Assembly (NCBI RefSeq): GCF_001424185.1
Contig: NZ_LMOM01000082.1
Location: 1-7,473, forward strand
DNA: 7,473 bases
Direction: 5' to 3'
Source: Deinococcus sp. Leaf326
Lineage (GTDB): Bacteria > Deinococcota > Deinococci > Deinococcales > Deinococcaceae
Under the pieces are notes generated by a model. The model saw nothing but the letters and a program-made list of their open reading frames with translations. It was not told the origin of the DNA and did no database searches. The position numbers and the translations under genes are program-made. Below, piece after piece: positions 1 through 5,641 of this stretch. How positions within the stretch are numbered: position 1 is the first letter of the stretch; each line of letters begins with the position of its first letter.

Positions 1-1
1 A

Positions 2-310
2 CGCTTCGACCTCCGAGCCGGGCTGGGCCTGCGCACGTCGGCCGACTTCCAGGCCTTGACCTGGCAGGCCTACGCTGGGGGCACGTATTGGCTCACGCCC
101 CGTCTGGGCATCGGGGGGCTCTACCGCGTCATCGGCCAGCGCCCCACAGGAGTCGTCGGGAGCTCGACCAGTCTGGAGGTGACGGTCGTGCCAGTCACCG
201 GGCTGGGCGTCACCGCCGGCTATGCCTTCCTCCCGACCACCGTGATCCTCAGCGACCGCGAAGCCCAACGGGGCGCGTACATTCGCTTAGATCTTCTCCT
301 CATCCCTTGA
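2..310 (+). CDS. C-terminal end of a probable outer-membrane beta-barrel protein (5' end outside window)
   Basis: The reading frame is open from the left edge (frame starting at base 2) to a TGA at 308-310, so only about 102 C-terminal residues are visible. The sequence alternates polar and hydrophobic residues with many Gly, Tyr and Arg (for example GGTYWLTPRLGIGGLYRV and LGVTAGYAFLP) and ends in GAYIRLDLLLIP. This matches amphipathic transmembrane beta-strands with a closing C-terminal strand. From family knowledge, large deinococcal surface proteins with repeat domains often end in such a barrel, with a final strand of the type GAYLRLDFLL. A TTG at 56 could be mistaken for a start, but the frame continues upstream of it without a stop. 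A strong hairpin follows 15 bases after the stop, so this is the last gene of its transcript. The barrel assignment is an inference from strand pattern, and the parent family is not known. Confidence 0.6.
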   Translation, partial: RFDLRAGLGLRTSADFQALTWQAYAGGTYWLTPRLGIGGLYRVIGQRPTGVVGSSTSLEVTVVPVTGLGVTAGYAFLPTTVILSDREAQRGAYIRLDLLLIP

Positions 311-325
311 TCTGATGTCTACGAC

Positions 326-363
326 AGGTGAGGCGATCCTCCGCACGGAGGATCGCCTCACCT
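326..363. terminator. Perfect 18-bp inverted repeat, bidirectional terminator between convergent genes
   Basis: AGGTGAGGCGATCCTCCG is followed by a 2-base CA spacer and its exact reverse complement. In practice this gives a 17-bp stem with a 4-base loop. It lies 15 bases after the stop of the left plus-strand gene and 23 bases beyond the stop of the minus-strand operon, so it can serve both. There is no run of T on either side, so classical U-tract release is not evident. Symmetric hairpins of this kind between convergent genes are common in Deinococcus. Confidence 0.75.
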
Positions 364-386
364 CGACTGATCGCTACAATGTCAGG

Positions 387-1154
387 TCAGCCAAGATCTT
401 CGTTCGTCCAGGACCTGCGAGTTCCATCGAGGTTAGCTAACAGGCTTTGCGCGTCATCTTCTGTGACTGCGCGCGCATCGGCCGCTGCATGACGGACCAT
501 CTCCTTCACATTCTCGATCACCGCTGGGGTATCCAACCCTTGCGCATGCAACGCCGCGATCGCCGCACTGATCGCCGCCACCGAAGCCAGCAAACGCGTA
601 TTGATCAGATACGCCCGCTGCTCAATCCGGCGACTCCGCACCCCACTATGAATCGCATCCTGCAACTGATCCCGCTTGACGGCCCCGGCAATGGCGCCAA
701 TCGCAAAAGAAATACCGATCGCCGCCACCCCAACCGCCGCGCCAATACTCAGCTCGAAGGCCAACGGCAGCCCCACCAGCTCCGCAAACGCCGCCGCACC
801 AATCTCTCCACTCGCTGCAAGGTAACTGGTCGCACTCAGCGTCAACGCCGATGAAACTAGCGACCCTGCCAACAGCGGAAGAACGATTTGCGAGACACTG
901 ACCCCCCACTCGCTAAACTCGATCTCTACCGGTTTGACATCGGACGGCACCTCTTCCGGACGCCCGTACAACGCCGCAATTTGCGCATTCAATTTCTCCA
1001 GTCGTTGTCGGAGATCCGGGGCTTGTAAGGACAGCTGACCCGCAAGATTCTGACAATCCTGGGCAAGTTCCTGAACGCGATGCTCACGGGAAGGATTGTC
1101 CGGGAAGTACGTATCTCCCGTGAACAGCCCACCAATATCATCCCAGATGGACAT
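387..1154 (-). CDS. Helical protein with central hydrophobic hairpin, second gene of a paralogous pair
   Basis: This is a 255-residue protein of unrecognised function with no signal peptide. Residues 25-65 look like an amphipathic helix or coiled coil (RVQELAQDCQNLAGQL onward). Residues 87-113 and 131-158 are two long hydrophobic stretches separated by GEIGAAAFAELVGLP. A charged helical tail follows and ends in LDGTRRSWTNEDLG. It is a clear paralogue of the gene upstream: both share FPDN/YPDN..R..R..EL..DC near the N-terminus, the AAFA(E/D)LVGLP block, RD(Q/K)LQDAI after the second hydrophobic segment, and LD..R.SWTNE at the C-terminus. The ATG overlaps the upstream TAA by one base (TAATG), and a GAGGG Shine-Dalgarno lies inside the end of the upstream gene, so translation is probably coupled and the start is secure. 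Helix, hydrophobic hairpin and helix without a signal peptide recalls ClyA/HBL/XaxAB-type alpha-pore-forming proteins, but those are usually longer, so that is only a hypothesis. Confidence 0.8.
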   Translation of the reverse strand: MSIWDDIGGLFTGDTYFPDNPSREHRVQELAQDCQNLAGQLSLQAPDLRQRLEKLNAQIAALYGRPEEVPSDVKPVEIEFSEWGVSVSQIVLPLLAGSLVSSALTLSATSYLAASGEIGAAAFAELVGLPLAFELSIGAAVGVAAIGISFAIGAIAGAVKRDQLQDAIHSGVRSRRIEQRAYLINTRLLASVAAISAAIAALHAQGLDTPAVIENVKEMVRHAAADARAVTEDDAQSLLANLDGTRRSWTNEDLG

Positions 1155-1897
1155 TATCCCTCGTTGGTCCAGGAACCACGAGCCCTGTCCAATTCAGCCA
1201 GGTTGACTTGGGCAGTCTGAGGTGTGATTTTCGTGACATCCACACGGTGCGTCTCAATAAGATTATGAGCGAGAATATCGAGTTGTTCTTTGGTTATTCC
1301 TGGTATTGACGCCAAGGCGTTATAAGCAGCAGTAACGGTGTTGAGAGTTCCTCTGACAGTTTCATTCACAAGTGCATGCTGCTTCAGTGTGGTTCGGGGC
1401 GTATTAAGGTGTTTAATCGCATCCTGTAATTTATCGCGGTTCAGCGCCCCATCAACAGCATCGATAATCGCTTCAACAGCGACAGCCGCAGCTATTCCAC
1501 CAATGACTTTGTTGACTGAGAACCATCTAGGGAGCCCCACCAGATCTGCAAAGGCTGCCTCACCAAGCCGGCCCTGTGAAACCAACCATGCTTTTGACGC
1601 GGCCTGCAAGCCACTCATCGCATACTTTATCGTGACGATGGGACTCAACATCGATACGATGTCAATGGCCCATTGACCGTCTATTTCGAGGGTTTCTACG
1701 GGGATGGGGACAGAAGACTGAGCGAGATTTCCATAAGCATCTTTGATTGCTTGATTTGTGTCTTTCAGCAATGATTCTATATACTGCTTGTCTTGTATAA
1801 GCTGAACCGTAATTGTGGCACAATCGTTACCTAACTCTGAGGCTCGCATGGCACGATTTTTATTATCGGGGTACATCAGATCGTCAAATATTCCCAC
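1154..1897 (-). CDS. Helical protein with hydrophobic centre, first gene of the paralogous pair (AT-rich)
   Basis: This is a 247-residue paralogue of the next gene in the operon, of unrecognised function. The N-terminus MGIFDDLMYPDN is followed by a helical segment (about residues 15-57). A hydrophobic stretch covers about residues 76-106, then RLGEAAFADLVGLP (110-123), a second hydrophobic helix of about 128-148, NRDKLQDAI (153-161) and the C-terminal LDRARGSWTNEG. The second hydrophobic helix contains Glu and Asp (VEAIIDAVDG) and is less membrane-like than its partner's, so the two proteins may have different roles in a complex. The start is GTG, preceded by a strong AAAGGAGA ribosome site at five-base spacing. 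Codon choice is visibly AT-richer than in the partner and the rest of the window, which suggests more recent acquisition or separate histories. The stop shares one base with the downstream ATG. A two-component pore former or immunity-type system is possible but not shown. Confidence 0.8.
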   Translation of the reverse strand: MGIFDDLMYPDNKNRAMRASELGNDCATITVQLIQDKQYIESLLKDTNQAIKDAYGNLAQSSVPIPVETLEIDGQWAIDIVSMLSPIVTIKYAMSGLQAASKAWLVSQGRLGEAAFADLVGLPRWFSVNKVIGGIAAAVAVEAIIDAVDGALNRDKLQDAIKHLNTPRTTLKQHALVNETVRGTLNTVTAAYNALASIPGITKEQLDILAHNLIETHRVDVTKITPQTAQVNLAELDRARGSWTNEG

Positions 1898-1901
1898 GTT
1901 A

Positions 1902-1909
1902 TCTCCTTT
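1902..1909 (-). promoter_or_regulatory. Strong Shine-Dalgarno supporting the GTG start at 1897
   Basis: On the minus strand AAAGGAGA ends five bases before the GTG at 1897-1895. It is one of the best ribosome sites in the window and settles the non-ATG start of the first gene of the pair. Confidence 0.7.
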
Positions 1910-1964
1910 AGATCCAGTCTTGCAAGGGGAGTTCTGTGTTAAAAACTCTGGAATATTTCAATGT

Positions 1965-1993
1965 TTAAGATATCCTTTTATCCCCTGAGTCAA
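1965..1993 (-). promoter_or_regulatory. Candidate promoter for the paralogous pair
   Basis: The 80-base stretch upstream of the GTG start is AT-rich compared with the rest of the window. On the minus strand TTGACT (1993-1988) is a good -35 match. Seventeen bases later TCTTAA (1970-1965) is a weak -10, and TATCTT (1972-1967) at 15 bases is an alternative. The -35 is convincing and the -10 is not. The leader from here to the GTG would be roughly 60 bases long. Confidence 0.35.
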
Positions 1994-2046
1994 ATTTTAG
2001 GAGGATGACGTTATCTCAGCGTTACGGGATTCCATCGTACAAAAGC

Positions 2047-2136
2047 ATGTGAGAATTTCCGACCGTGTGCTGCCTCGTTTGCGTGCAGAATAGCCCTCAT
2101 CCACCAGAGAGCGTAATCCGGTTCCCATTCTCACAC
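2047..2136. repeat. Inverted pair ATGTGAGAAT / ATTCTCACAC upstream of the DdrO-like gene
   Basis: ATGTGAGAAT at 2047-2056 and ATTCTCACAC at 2127-2136 match as inverted copies over nine bases (TGTGAGAAT). They sit 71 bases apart, inside the roughly 270-base divergent region between the paralogous pair and the DdrO-like gene. They could be operator half-sites for a repressor. The match is short and the chance explanation is not excluded. No classical 17-bp RDRM palindrome beginning TTATG was seen here. Confidence 0.25.
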
Positions 2137-2165
2137 GGCCGCACACGAAATGCTCTGGGGCAAGA

Positions 2166-2558
2166 ATGCAGCTGCACGAACGTTTCCGCACCCTCCGCGC
2201 CGACACCGGCTTTCGCCTTAAGGACCTCGCTCTCCACTGCGACCTCAGCGTCCCCTACCTGAGTGACCTAGAGCGCGGCCGCACGCAACCCAGCCTCCAG
2301 TCCCTCGAAGCGCTCGCCCGCGCGTACAACCTCACGGTGCAGCAACTCCTCAGCGGCGTCGACGGCTACGGCGCCGCCACCACCGCCGACAGCCTCCCCA
2401 CTGGTCTCGCCGCCCTGATCGCCGATCCGGTCCTGGGCGCCGACCTCACCCCTGACTGGGTGCAGACGCTCGCCCGCATCGAACTCCGCGGCAAACGCCC
2501 CAGAGACAAGGAGTCCTGGTACGAGATCTGGCGCCACCTCCGGCGAGTCATGGTCTGA
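2166..2558 (+). CDS. ddrO: DdrO-family XRE repressor (radiation/desiccation response regulator paralogue)
   Basis: This 130-residue protein has an N-terminal XRE helix-turn-helix (about residues 5-60), with the DdrO-typical block [17 protein letters not shown] at 27-43, and a small C-terminal dimerisation domain (about 75-130). The C-terminal segment [22 protein letters not shown] followed by [10 protein letters not shown] is characteristic of DdrO. In the known system DdrO represses DNA-damage genes as a dimer and is inactivated when the metalloprotease PprI/IrrE cuts it in this segment. The equivalent bond here would be Leu107-Arg108, and the surrounding residues are retained, so it may still be cleavable. 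It differs from the usual chromosomal DdrO at many positions, so it is probably an accessory paralogue; additional DdrO copies are known in D. deserti. The ATG lies in a poor ribosome context (GGGGC upstream). The next gene starts two bases after the stop, so they probably form an operon. Confidence 0.8.
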   Translation: MQLHERFRTLRADTGFRLKDLALHCDLSVPYLSDLERGRTQPSLQSLEALARAYNLTVQQLLSGVDGYGAATTADSLPTGLAALIADPVLGADLTPDWVQTLARIELRGKRPRDKESWYEIWRHLRRVMV

Positions 2559-2560
2559 GC

Positions 2561-2842
2561 ATGCACTTCCAGTTGCACTTCGGCAGTCGCGTGCAGTACG
2601 ACCCGGCGACCGGACACTGGTCTCCGCTGGAGGACGAGCTGGCCGTCCCGGTTGATCTGCCCGTACTCCAGCGCATGAAGGCCTGCCTCGCTCAGGTCAC
2701 GCCCTGGCCACCCTGTCTCGACGTCGTTCAGGCCGTGGCCGAGCAATGCGGAGTTTCCCCAGTCAAGCAACGGCGGCGTGTCTCCACCAGCTCGTCCAGC
2801 AGGAAGACACCCCCGTGCTCTTCCTCACTCGGGAAGGGGTAA
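2561..2842 (+). CDS. Small protein of unknown function coupled to the DdrO-like gene, probably frameshifted near its 3' end
   Basis: This 93-residue protein is not recognised. It begins two bases after the DdrO-like stop and is likely cotranslated. Residues 20-74 (WSPLEDE to RRRV) are conserved in a second copy at 5668-5835, with 39 of 55 identical by eye. The centre, LPVLQRMKACLAQVTPWP then LDVVQAVAEQCGVSPVKQRRR, resembles a small helix-turn-helix-like helical domain, with QAVAEQCGVSPVKQRRR in the position of the HTH. After residue 74 the frame turns into low-complexity Ser/Lys/Pro sequence. From 2779, another frame reads LHQLVQQEDTPVLFLTREG, which is much more protein-like. A lost base near 2771-2780 would join the two into a normal winged-helix continuation. 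Whether this is a real lesion or a sequencing artefact cannot be told here. It may be a partner or target of the DdrO-like regulator. Confidence 0.55.
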   Translation: MHFQLHFGSRVQYDPATGHWSPLEDELAVPVDLPVLQRMKACLAQVTPWPPCLDVVQAVAEQCGVSPVKQRRRVSTSSSSRKTPPCSSSLGKG

Positions 2843-3106
2843 GGTCCGGCTGTCAATGCCAGATCACGTGCTTTGTCAGCCCTCGGGACAGGGCGCACCC
2901 TCTGAGGCCAGAACCCGTGTTTCCGTGATCCAGCGAGTGGTCTTGGTACGGACCGTGTAGCCCTGCTTGGTTCGTTCCCAATCCAGCGTCCTCCCTTCTG
3001 CCAGGGCAACAGCGTCCCAGGCTTCCTGGTCCGTCTCGAAAGGCCCCAAGGCCTGGGTCGCGATGTCGGTCTGGATATGCGTCGCCTGTGCATAGACCTT
3101 CGGCAT
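2618..3106. repeat. Duplicated convergent cassette, left copy
   Basis: The stretch contains the conserved part of the small plus-strand gene and the whole facing minus-strand gene. Both recur in the same order and orientation at 5668-6071. The copies have diverged, and the spacing between the two genes differs: 33 bases here, overlapping stops in the right copy. This duplication brackets the diguanylate cyclase and receiver genes. Confidence 0.7.
2876..3106 (-). CDS. Small conserved protein of unknown function (GPFETxQEAWDAVAxAEG family), left copy
   Basis: This 76-residue protein is not recognised. It has a paralogue at 5859-6071 with about 45 of the first 62 residues identical, including KVYA.ATHIQT, LGPFET.QEAWDAVA.AEGR, WERTK and TRWITE. 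The conservation between copies and the matching C-terminal divergence show that this frame is the real one. The alternation of charged and aromatic residues suggests a small alpha/beta fold with a helix at QEAWDAVALAEG. There is no signal peptide or membrane segment. The ATG at 3106 is fixed because an in-frame TGA lies six bases upstream. The GAGG sits only one base from the ATG, too close for a good ribosome site. The gene faces the small plus-strand gene across 33 bases. Confidence 0.7.
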   Translation of the reverse strand: MPKVYAQATHIQTDIATQALGPFETDQEAWDAVALAEGRTLDWERTKQGYTVRTKTTRWITETRVLASEGAPCPEG

Positions 3107-3295
3107 ACCTCAACATCCACGCCAACTAAACGCAGAGTCACCTCCAACTCAGCCCTTGAACCGCAACAGGACGAACAACCTCCTCAACGCACCAGCTCTG
3201 AAACAGACCACCTGCTCATCCTTCCCTTCACCATCTCCCCACGACCTCCTCCTCCCAAACTTCTCCACAGCAACTTCCCTTAGGCTTGCAGCAAC
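3107..3295 (+). promoter_or_regulatory. C-rich, G-poor leader upstream of the diguanylate cyclase
   Basis: This 189-base gap between divergent genes holds no convincing ORF. On the plus strand, bases 3181-3280 contain 49 C and only 7 G by hand count, in a CT/CA-rich run just before the ATG at 3296. C-rich, G-poor RNA is the classical character of Rho-utilisation sites, so the leader could allow Rho-dependent attenuation. No clear -35/-10 pair was found. A G-poor spacer may also simply reflect strand composition bias. Confidence 0.3.
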
Positions 3296-4573
3296 ATGCA
3301 CTTGAGTGAGGTCCCTTCTCTATCGTCCGTCTTCTCAGAAGCGGTCTGGGCCTCCGACGAACTGGTCGTCCTGGTTCGCTCCATTGCCCGAATGCTCCGG
3401 GCCCCCATCACCCTCCTGGGAGAAGTCAACCGAACACTCCAGGCTGTGCCCTCTCATTGGCCCACCCTCACCCCGCACATCATTGCCCACTCCTGGCATC
3501 ATGGGGAAGCCATCGAGGTCACGCAGACCGCTGGCGCCTGGACCTTGTTGACCTGCCCCGTGCAGACGGTCGAGGGAACCTGGTTTGGCGTGTTGTGTGT
3601 CTCCCACGCCTCACACGGACCCCACCCCCTCCCCGACAAGGCTGCTCTCCAGGACGCCGCGGCCCTCCTCGCTCTCACGCTCGAACGTCTCTTCGCACAG
3701 GCCTGGCTTCAGGTCATGATCGGTGGACTGTATGAAGGCGTCATCCTCGTGGACCGCACCCTGCAGTTGAAAAGCTTCAATCCTCAGGCCGCGCAGTTGT
3801 TGGGTGCGCCCGATCACCCGCTGACTCAAGCCAGCTTCGCTGCGCTGGGACGGCACATCCAAGGGCTTGACGGTCAGCCGGTCCTCCCGGAGGAGTTGCC
3901 GCTGGCCCTGGCCTTCCAGACGCGGCAACCTCAGCTCAACGTCACGCTGGGAATCTCACTTCCTGATGGCGTTCAGCGGTGGTTGCAGATCAACGCGCTG
4001 CCGGTCGGGACTGAGGCCGTCGTGGCGTCCTTCACCGATGTGACGGACAGCATCCAATTCCGGCAGGCGCTCCAGCGAGCGTTGGAGCATGACCCCCTGA
4101 CCGGCCTTCCGAACCGCGTCCACTTCATGCTGCATCTTCAGCAAGCTCTGGGAAGCCTCCACACTCAGAACAAAGCCTGCGCGGTCGGCTTTGTCGATCT
4201 TGACGGGTTCAAAGCCGTCAATGACGCCCTGGGTCATGCCGCAGGGGATCACCTGCTGCGAGAGGTCGCAGGTCGTCTGTCTGGGACGCTACGTCCCGGG
4301 GATAAAGTCGCGCGCCTGGCGGGGGATGAGTTCGTGATCTTGTGGCGGGGGGTCTCCGATTCCACGCAGGCGAATGCGCTGGGCGAGCGTGTGGTCGCCG
4401 CGTGTGCCCCGGCGTATCTGCTGTATGGGGGGGAAGTCCGTGTGACCTCCAGTGTGGGGGTGCATGTGGTCACGACGGGCGACGCGAATGCGCAAACCGT
4501 GTTACAAGTGGCGGATGCCGCGATGTACCAGGCCAAACGGCGCGGCAAGAACCAGTGTGTCGTGTGGTCCTGA
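3296..4573 (+). CDS. GAF-PAS-GGDEF diguanylate cyclase
   Basis: This 425-residue soluble protein probably makes cyclic di-GMP from two GTP. Residues about 15-135 have the look of a GAF sensor domain (VRSIARMLRAPITLLGE through WFGVLCVS). Residues about 138-258 form a PAS domain (GLYEGVILVDRTLQLKSFNPQAAQLLG to VVASFTDVTD). Residues about 262-425 form the GGDEF domain, opening with the usual HDPLTGLPNR. The active-site signature is AGDEF (342-346), a common functional variant of GGDEF. The metal and substrate residues are present at D301 (VDLDGFK), N309-D310 and D344. An inhibitory I-site RxxD (R333-D336) lies five residues before the signature, so product feedback is expected. The first domain's ligand cannot be told. 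No transmembrane segment is present. The ATG has only a weak AGG upstream. Two single-domain receivers follow on the same strand, suggesting a shared signalling module. Confidence 0.9.
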   Translation: MHLSEVPSLSSVFSEAVWASDELVVLVRSIARMLRAPITLLGEVNRTLQAVPSHWPTLTPHIIAHSWHHGEAIEVTQTAGAWTLLTCPVQTVEGTWFGVLCVSHASHGPHPLPDKAALQDAAALLALTLERLFAQAWLQVMIGGLYEGVILVDRTLQLKSFNPQAAQLLGAPDHPLTQASFAALGRHIQGLDGQPVLPEELPLALAFQTRQPQLNVTLGISLPDGVQRWLQINALPVGTEAVVASFTDVTDSIQFRQALQRALEHDPLTGLPNRVHFMLHLQQALGSLHTQNKACAVGFVDLDGFKAVNDALGHAAGDHLLREVAGRLSGTLRPGDKVARLAGDEFVILWRGVSDSTQANALGERVVAACAPAYLLYGGEVRVTSSVGVHVVTTGDANAQTVLQVADAAMYQAKRRGKNQCVVWS

Positions 4574-4717
4574 ACGTCGTCGCGTCAATGACGACTGCTG
4601 CAGGCCAATGAGCATCGGACGGGGGCAGACCGATTGAGCTGACACTGCTCCGTCCTGCGGGACACGTCGCCGTAGCATACCGGTACACAAACACCCACTT
4701 GCGTTACCGTGTGGCCC

Positions 4718-5140
4718 ATGCCGCCCCTGCGCGTCCTGCTCGTCGACGATAGTCCCGCGGACCGTTTTCTGGCTCAGGAGGTCTTCGCCACACACGGGTT
4801 GGACGTCCATCTCACCACCTCTGACAGCGGCGAAGCGGCGCTCGACTCCATGCACCGTCATCACGGCCACCTCCCAGAGGTTCTTCTCCTCGACCTCAAC
4901 ATGCCCGGCATGAGTGGGCTCGATGTCCTGAGCGAGATGAAGCGCGATCCGGAGCTCGCCCATATCCCGGTCGTCATGTTCACGACCTCCCAGGCCAAGA
5001 CGGATGTCGACGCTGCCTACCGTCTGCAAGCCTGTGCGTATCTCGTCAAGTCACCTAACTTTGGGGTGTTCCTGCAGCAGGTGGAATCCTTCATCACGTT
5101 CTGGCGCTGCAACCGTTTCCCGTTCGCGCCGCAGCCTTAA
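4718..5140 (+). CDS. Single-domain response regulator, Rcp1-like
   Basis: This 140-residue receiver has no output domain. It shows the acidic pair D10-D11 (LLVDDS), phospho-acceptor D59 in LLLDLNMPGMSG, the switch Thr in VVMFTTSQ (T89/T90) and the conserved Lys111 in YLVKS. The C-terminal part (FTTSQAKTDVDAAYRLQACAYLVKSPNFGVFLQQVESFITFW) resembles the Rcp1 group, receivers that pair with bacteriophytochrome kinases and act as phosphotransfer or docking proteins; this is a family-level comparison. Start choice: an ATG at 4718 begins MPPLRVLLVDD, the normal length for the fold. An in-frame GTG at 4709 would add three residues. TACCGT at 4705-4710, seven bases before the ATG, could be a -10 for a leaderless transcript. 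The partner kinase is not in the window. It lies 144 bases after the diguanylate cyclase. Confidence 0.88.
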   Translation: MPPLRVLLVDDSPADRFLAQEVFATHGLDVHLTTSDSGEAALDSMHRHHGHLPEVLLLDLNMPGMSGLDVLSEMKRDPELAHIPVVMFTTSQAKTDVDAAYRLQACAYLVKSPNFGVFLQQVESFITFWRCNRFPFAPQP

Positions 5141-5194
5141 GAGACGCGCGCTCGCCGTTCATCTGCGCCAGTCGCCAAAGTCCACACTTGGAAG

Positions 5195-5641
5195 ATGGCC
5201 CCATTGCAACTCCTCCTCGTGGATGACAATGCGACCGACCTCCAATTGATGGAGGCGGCCTTCGAGGCCTGCCCGCAGGCTGAGCTGATCCTGCACAATC
5301 ATGCGCCCACTGCTTTGCATTGGGTGGAAGCACAGGCGCAGGTGGATGCGCTGCCCAACCTGGTGCTACTGGATCTACACATGCCGGGGATGGACGGACC
5401 GGCCTGGCTTCGCGCGCTCCGGGCGCAGCCGGCCCTTGAGCAGTTGCCCGTGTTGCTGTATTCCCTAACGCCACTGCACCTGCAGCGCCAGTGGGTGGAC
5501 CCGACCTTCGTTTACGGCTACTGGCAAAAGCCCCTGACGTTCGCGGGGATGCAAGACCAGGCTCAAGTCTTGTGTGACCTCTGGCAGCGCGATCACGCCT
5601 TCACCCCAACCACACTGATGACCGCTTCCTCAATGTTCTAG
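5195..5641 (+). CDS. Single-domain response regulator, second receiver
   Basis: This 148-residue receiver domain has all the key residues: D10-D11 (LLVDDN), phospho-acceptor D60 in LVLLDLHMPGMDG, Ser90 in VLLYSLT at the switch position, and Lys112-Pro113 in YWQKPLTF. It is related in plan to the receiver 54 bases upstream but is clearly diverged, for example with Ser instead of Thr and a canonical KP. No DNA-binding or enzymatic output is attached. The ATG follows directly after GGAAG, a close ribosome site. The tail after residue 132 (DHAFTPTTLMTASSMF) is unlike a receiver helix and runs into the remnant of the duplicated small gene. The end of this ORF may have been altered by the duplication junction. 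It probably works with the upstream receiver and the GGDEF protein, but this is inferred from position alone. Confidence 0.87.
   Translation: MAPLQLLLVDDNATDLQLMEAAFEACPQAELILHNHAPTALHWVEAQAQVDALPNLVLLDLHMPGMDGPAWLRALRAQPALEQLPVLLYSLTPLHLQRQWVDPTFVYGYWQKPLTFAGMQDQAQVLCDLWQRDHAFTPTTLMTASSMF

Noticed and set aside
447..909. Open frames on both strands inside the 387-1154 gene
   Set aside because: They are Arg/Gly-rich shadows of the real minus-strand gene, whose paralogue at 1154-1897 confirms the frame.
1990..2165. RDRM operator expected in front of a DdrO gene
   Set aside because: No TTATG...CATAA palindrome was found on either strand in this stretch.
1997..2262. Short open frames upstream of and overlapping the DdrO-like gene start
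   Set aside because: Composition is unstructured, no ribosome sites are seen, and one runs into the certain DdrO frame.
2728..3283. Longer open frames crossing the left GPFET gene on both strands
   Set aside because: The GPFET frame is conserved in the right copy; the others are Arg/Pro-rich, and the plus-strand one at 3077 lies in the C-rich leader.
4576..4595. GTCGTC / GACGAC hairpin after the diguanylate cyclase stop
   Set aside because: A six-base stem with an eight-base loop and no T-run is too weak to call a terminator.
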